Shown here: positions 6,358 to 9,445 of the stretch, one piece after another | Position numbering within the stretch: position 1 is the first letter of the stretch | How the letters are laid out: each line of letters begins with the position of its first letter | Source of the DNA: Dehalococcoidia bacterium | GTDB taxonomy: Bacteria > Chloroflexota > Dehalococcoidia > GIF9 > AB-539-J10 | NCBI GenBank assembly: GCA_030612165.1 | Contig: JAUWOK010000037.1 | Span: forward strand, 1 to 9,445 | Direction of reading: 5' to 3' | DNA: 9,445 bases | The notes under the pieces: generated by a model | The model's input: only the letters and a program-made list of their open reading frames with translations | What the model was told of the DNA's origin: nothing | The model's database searches: none | Made by a program: the position numbers and the translations under genes

Positions 6358-7950
6358 TTAACCTTCCAGAACCTCCATCGCCTCCTCCCTGTAGGCATCC
6401 ATTAAGTATGGTATTCCAGTGACTTTAGCGCATTCTTCAGTTAGCGACATAAGCTCACGACGGCTGATCACAGGCACACTGAAGCATCTGGCTCCGGCCA
6501 TCAACTGCTGCAACCCCACCTTGATTTTCTCACAATAACTATAAATGCCCATAGCGCCCAGGGGAATGTCTTCTATTTCGTCAGCACCTACTATATTTTT
6601 AACTTCTTCGTAGGAAACGAATATTTCTTCAGGCGTCGAGCCAAACTGACTGACCGTTTTGGGCAATTTACCATCCTTAATCCACTGCTGTATGTTCTTG
6701 CCTACCATGCCTGGAATCATCAATGCTCTCCCCATACATACTGCCTTGGTAAAAGGTGCTCCGAGAGCTAGTGCCTTAAACACACCATCTTCGCTGCTGA
6801 ATCCGCCAGCGAAGGCAATATCAGGCACCCGTTCCCCTCTATCTGTTAGCTTCTTGCAGAATTCATAAGCCGCCGCATGCAGATAAAGACTGGGCACACC
6901 CCACTCTTCCATCATACGCCAGGGACTCATGCCAGTACCACCGGAAGCGCCATCTATGGTAAGCAGGTCGATTTTAGCCTTCGAGCTCCACTTAATCGCC
7001 ATCGCCAGCTCGCGCAATCCATAAGCACCGGTCTTCAAGGTAACACGTTTAAATCCCAGATCTCTTAAGCGTTGGACTTCAGCATAAAAACTTTCTTCGC
7101 TTATAAAACCGAGACGACTATGCCGTTCAAATTCCTTGATAGCACTATCTCTAAACGCCGCTTGGTTTACAGGGTTTGCAGGATCAGGAGTAACAATATA
7201 GCCACGTTTCTGAAGCTCCAATGCTCGTTCCAGGGTATTTACTTTAATTTCCCCCCCGATGCACTTGGCTCCCTGCCCCCACTTCAACTCAATGGAATCA
7301 AGCTTGTGTTTATATCTGATATATTCGGCTACTCCCAACCTCGTATCCTCCACGTTCAACTGGACCAGAATTTCACCGTATCCTTGATGATAGCGTCGAT
7401 AAATCTCTATACGGCGATCCATATCCGGTGCCAGTGCAACTTTGCCGTTTGAATCGAGCTCAAGCAGAGGATCGATGCCACAAACGTTTTCACCACAAAT
7501 CAGGGTGACGCCACCAAGGGCGGCGCCAACAGCAAAATGTTCCCAGTTTTTACGGGCTATCTCAGTTGAACCCAGTGCACCTGTAAACACGGGCACCTTC
7601 ATTTTAACCTTAGCGCCCCAACCATATTCCGTCTCCGTATTCACTACCGGGAAAAGAGCCGTATCGGGGTCGCCGATGACACCTTCAGGCAGCCCTCTGG
7701 CCCCCATGGCATATCCCTGGATATTAAAATGAGAATAATCAACAGGATAATCCTTATCTCCACCTGCGGTAACATCGCCGAAGGGCCCTGGGTAAATTAA
7801 CTCTCGACCCCGAAAAGTAGCCTTGAATACCTCGCAATTTCCCGTACAGCCATCAACACAACGGGAACAAAGACCACTTGAAGGCACCACACTTTTGGAA
7901 CGGTTAGTGGTTTCGGTAGCATCATTTGAATTCGGTCGCTGTAGATTCAT
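6358..7950 (-). CDS. FMN-binding glutamate-synthase-domain protein with N-terminal Cys motif
   Basis: The protein belongs to the family built on the FMN-binding barrel of glutamate synthase, which in the classical enzyme makes glutamate from 2-oxoglutarate and ammonia released from glutamine. Barrel landmarks are ALGSTEIARKNW (125-136), IELKWGQGAKCIGGEIKV (220-237), IDGASGGTGMSPW (332-344) and AFAGGFSSEDGVFKALALGAPF (379-400) for flavin phosphate binding, then CMGRALM (405-411). At 530 residues it lacks the glutaminase domain and the C-terminal GXGXG helix of full-length GltB. The C-X5-C-X4-C site for the 3Fe-4S cluster is not visible. Instead the N-terminus has C28-X2-C31-X3-C35-X3-C39, possibly an Fe-S or zinc site, and the usual GEGG-like loop reads CGENVCG (152-158). 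No NAD(P)H-oxidoreductase subunit is adjacent, so the reaction and electron donor are unknown. The ATG at 7950 has AAGGAGA eight bases upstream. It has its own promoter. Confidence 0.88.
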   Translation of the reverse strand: MNLQRPNSNDATETTNRSKSVVPSSGLCSRCVDGCTGNCEVFKATFRGRELIYPGPFGDVTAGGDKDYPVDYSHFNIQGYAMGARGLPEGVIGDPDTALFPVVNTETEYGWGAKVKMKVPVFTGALGSTEIARKNWEHFAVGAALGGVTLICGENVCGIDPLLELDSNGKVALAPDMDRRIEIYRRYHQGYGEILVQLNVEDTRLGVAEYIRYKHKLDSIELKWGQGAKCIGGEIKVNTLERALELQKRGYIVTPDPANPVNQAAFRDSAIKEFERHSRLGFISEESFYAEVQRLRDLGFKRVTLKTGAYGLRELAMAIKWSSKAKIDLLTIDGASGGTGMSPWRMMEEWGVPSLYLHAAAYEFCKKLTDRGERVPDIAFAGGFSSEDGVFKALALGAPFTKAVCMGRALMIPGMVGKNIQQWIKDGKLPKTVSQFGSTPEEIFVSYEEVKNIVGADEIEDIPLGAMGIYSYCEKIKVGLQQLMAGARCFSVPVISRRELMSLTEECAKVTGIPYLMDAYREEAMEVLEG

Positions 7951-7958
7951 TCTAAACT

Positions 7959-7965
7959 TCTCCTT
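7959..7965 (-). promoter_or_regulatory. Ribosome binding site of the glutamate-synthase-like gene
   Basis: AAGGAGA on the minus strand, eight bases before the ATG at 7950; a near-ideal Shine-Dalgarno site that fixes the start. Confidence 0.75.
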
Positions 7966-8025
7966 TTACTTTGCTTAATTCCCGGAATGTTGAAAACCTC
8001 AAGAAAACTCTCGTAAATTCACGCG

Positions 8026-8054
8026 ATTATACAGCTTTCCAGCAACCCTCTCAA
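8026..8054 (-). promoter_or_regulatory. Predicted sigma-70-type promoter of the glutamate-synthase-like gene
   Basis: On the minus strand TTGAGA (8054-8049, five of six consensus bases) is followed by a 17-base spacer and a perfect TATAAT (8031-8026). Transcription would begin near 8019, giving a leader of about 70 bases before the ATG at 7950. The rest of this 232-base gap (7951-8182) holds nothing else I can support. Confidence 0.75.
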
Positions 8055-8182
8055 CCATTTGAACCTGTCAGCCCCACGGCGCGTATCGGACCCGCTATAG
8101 ACAATCACCCAAAAACCCTCTTTTGTCTTTCTGTTGCAATGGAAAACTCTAATTCGGAGTGTTGTTGTTTATGATAAAAAAG

Positions 8183-9412
8183 TCAAATCTTTTCTTTCGA
8201 CGGCGACAGCAAGACAATCAGGGTGACCACTGCCGCGACGGCGGCCACCGGCCAGAATTCTCCACCCACGCCCTGTCGCTGGAAAAAATCCACCAATATA
8301 CCCAGAATTGGTGCTATTACCATTGTAGAAACCGATTTCGCCTGGCTTTCAATAGACAGTACCGTGGCCCCCCTGGTTTCAGAGGCGTACGCATCAAAAC
8401 GGCTTATTAAAATGGGCCGCCAGAGGTTTTGAAGGAGAGCCAGAACGATAAAACCAATCACCGCCACGTAATAGTACTCGAAGAAGAGCAACAGGATAAG
8501 CGCAATGTAAAGAACAAAGACCGTCTTCCAGAGCAACCGGCTGCCTTTCTCTTCTCCCCCGGCATGATTGACCAGGCGATGGGAACTCCTGCTGGCATAA
8601 GCAGAAACAAGGTACAGGATAACGTAAACCACCCCTATCATAACGGCAGTGCGGCGCGTATCCCCCCATGCAACCAAAAAGGGAAGCAGCAGCGCCATAT
8701 TCCTTATTATGGGCTGGAGATAGTCTGCAACCGCTTTGTAAACTCCCTCAAAAGACATTGATTCTACAATTAAGCGGCGCAATTTTTTCATGATCAGCGC
8801 GGCACGGGTACACTCCCAGAGATGAGCTGCGACGTCACGGATGCCTGCCTTTTCAACCGGCTGGCCGTCCAGTTCTTTGGGATAGGTCATTAAATTGAAC
8901 AGCCCTGCGATATAGGGGATAATGGCAAAGAAGAAAACATAAGTGTAGTTATCGGTTAACAGGACAAAAACAACCGCCAGGACGGTGGAGACCGCCGAGC
9001 CAATTTTTGACCAGGAACGAGTATATCCATACACCTTCGTTTTTTCATCAAGCCGCCCCTCGATGCGCAACCAGGTAAAGATCATCGCTTTATGCGTGCC
9101 GGTACGAAATGCTTCGCCGATGGCAAAAAAGAACATGGCCACGAATAAATGCCAGTAAGCCTGGCTGAAACCGAATGCGGCAAAGGAGACGATATACGAG
9201 ACAAAGGACAGAACCATGCTGCGGCGGCGGCCGAATAAATCGGCAATCGCACCGCTGGGAATTTCCATGAGATTAATAACGATCTCTCGAAAAGCGATGA
9301 GAAACCCGATTTGAGTAAAGGAAAGACCCTGTTGAAGAAAGAACAGAATAATGAATGGCTCAAAATAACGCTGGTTTTTCAGGAAGCCATACAGGGAAAA
9401 ACGTTTAATCAT
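8183..9412 (-). CDS. Major facilitator superfamily transporter, substrate unknown
   Basis: This is an integral membrane protein of 409 residues with about ten to twelve hydrophobic segments, the normal MFS size. The loop between the second and third segments reads GAIADLFGRRRSM (54-66), the diagnostic MFS motif A. A longer cytoplasmic loop rich in charged residues lies around 178-215, as expected between the two halves. The short N-terminus and FREIVINLMEIPSG segment resemble uncharacterised efflux-type MFS proteins, but no substrate can be assigned. An in-frame TAA at 9433-9431 shows the gene is complete and limits the start; ATG at 9412 is the only ATG in that interval, though its ribosome site is weak. 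It ends 232 bases before the next gene, which has its own promoter, so the two may be separate transcription units. Confidence 0.85.
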   Translation of the reverse strand: MIKRFSLYGFLKNQRYFEPFIILFFLQQGLSFTQIGFLIAFREIVINLMEIPSGAIADLFGRRRSMVLSFVSYIVSFAAFGFSQAYWHLFVAMFFFAIGEAFRTGTHKAMIFTWLRIEGRLDEKTKVYGYTRSWSKIGSAVSTVLAVVFVLLTDNYTYVFFFAIIPYIAGLFNLMTYPKELDGQPVEKAGIRDVAAHLWECTRAALIMKKLRRLIVESMSFEGVYKAVADYLQPIIRNMALLLPFLVAWGDTRRTAVMIGVVYVILYLVSAYASRSSHRLVNHAGGEEKGSRLLWKTVFVLYIALILLLFFEYYYVAVIGFIVLALLQNLWRPILISRFDAYASETRGATVLSIESQAKSVSTMVIAPILGILVDFFQRQGVGGEFWPVAAVAAVVTLIVLLSPSKEKI

Positions 9413-9445
9413 CGTTGCTTCTATCGTCGTTTACAGAATGTTATC

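Noticed and set aside
8177..8196. T-rich stretch after the MFS stop as an intrinsic terminator.
   Set aside because: The only pairing is a five-base A/T-rich stem (AAAAG with CTTTT), too weak to call.

Overview
The window holds eight protein-coding genes, all read from the minus strand (right to left in window coordinates). The genes are tightly packed and no gap exceeds 300 bases. It looks like an ordinary bacterial chromosome segment: sigma-70-type promoters, purine-rich Shine-Dalgarno sites, several overlapping genes, a diacylglyceryl transferase and a lipoprotein. The divergent Cys-containing Lgt, the TreT-type trehalose synthase and the stand-alone glutamate-synthase-like flavoprotein suggest an anaerobic or thermophilic lineage such as Firmicutes or Chloroflexota. 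That placement is inference; there is no rRNA or other phylogenetic marker here.

Right part, in transcription order. An MFS transporter (9412-8183) comes first. A 232-base gap follows, carrying a good promoter (TTGAGA, 17-base spacer, TATAAT). Next is a 530-residue FMN-dependent glutamate-synthase-domain protein (7950-6358) with an N-terminal four-cysteine motif. It has no amidotransferase domain and no NAD(P)H subunit beside it.

Central part. A 137-base gap contains the strongest non-coding signal in the window: a perfect 16-bp inverted repeat with a 5-base centre (6245-6281), lying over the -35 region of a promoter whose -10 box is a perfect TATAAT (6232-6237). It stands in front of a Fur/Zur-family repressor gene (6220-5780). 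Then follow a metal-binding lipoprotein (znuA type), an ABC ATPase (znuC type), a membrane permease (znuB type) and ftsY, with overlaps or gaps of at most 23 bases. This reads as a self-regulated metal-uptake operon, most likely for zinc, with the SRP receptor gene appended.

Left part. After a 96-base gap with at best a weak terminator come a TreT-type trehalose synthase (2315-891) and lgt (910-110), overlapping by 20 bases. Three of the left and central genes have linked roles in envelope protein handling: FtsY brings membrane proteins such as ZnuB to the translocon, Lgt lipidates proteins such as ZnuA, and ZnuABC is the cargo. The joint arrangement is visible in the sequence; a functional connection is inference. 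I found no mobile element, CRISPR array, tRNA or rRNA, and nothing that looks like a wholly new system. The operator/promoter arrangement in front of the repressor is the best lead.
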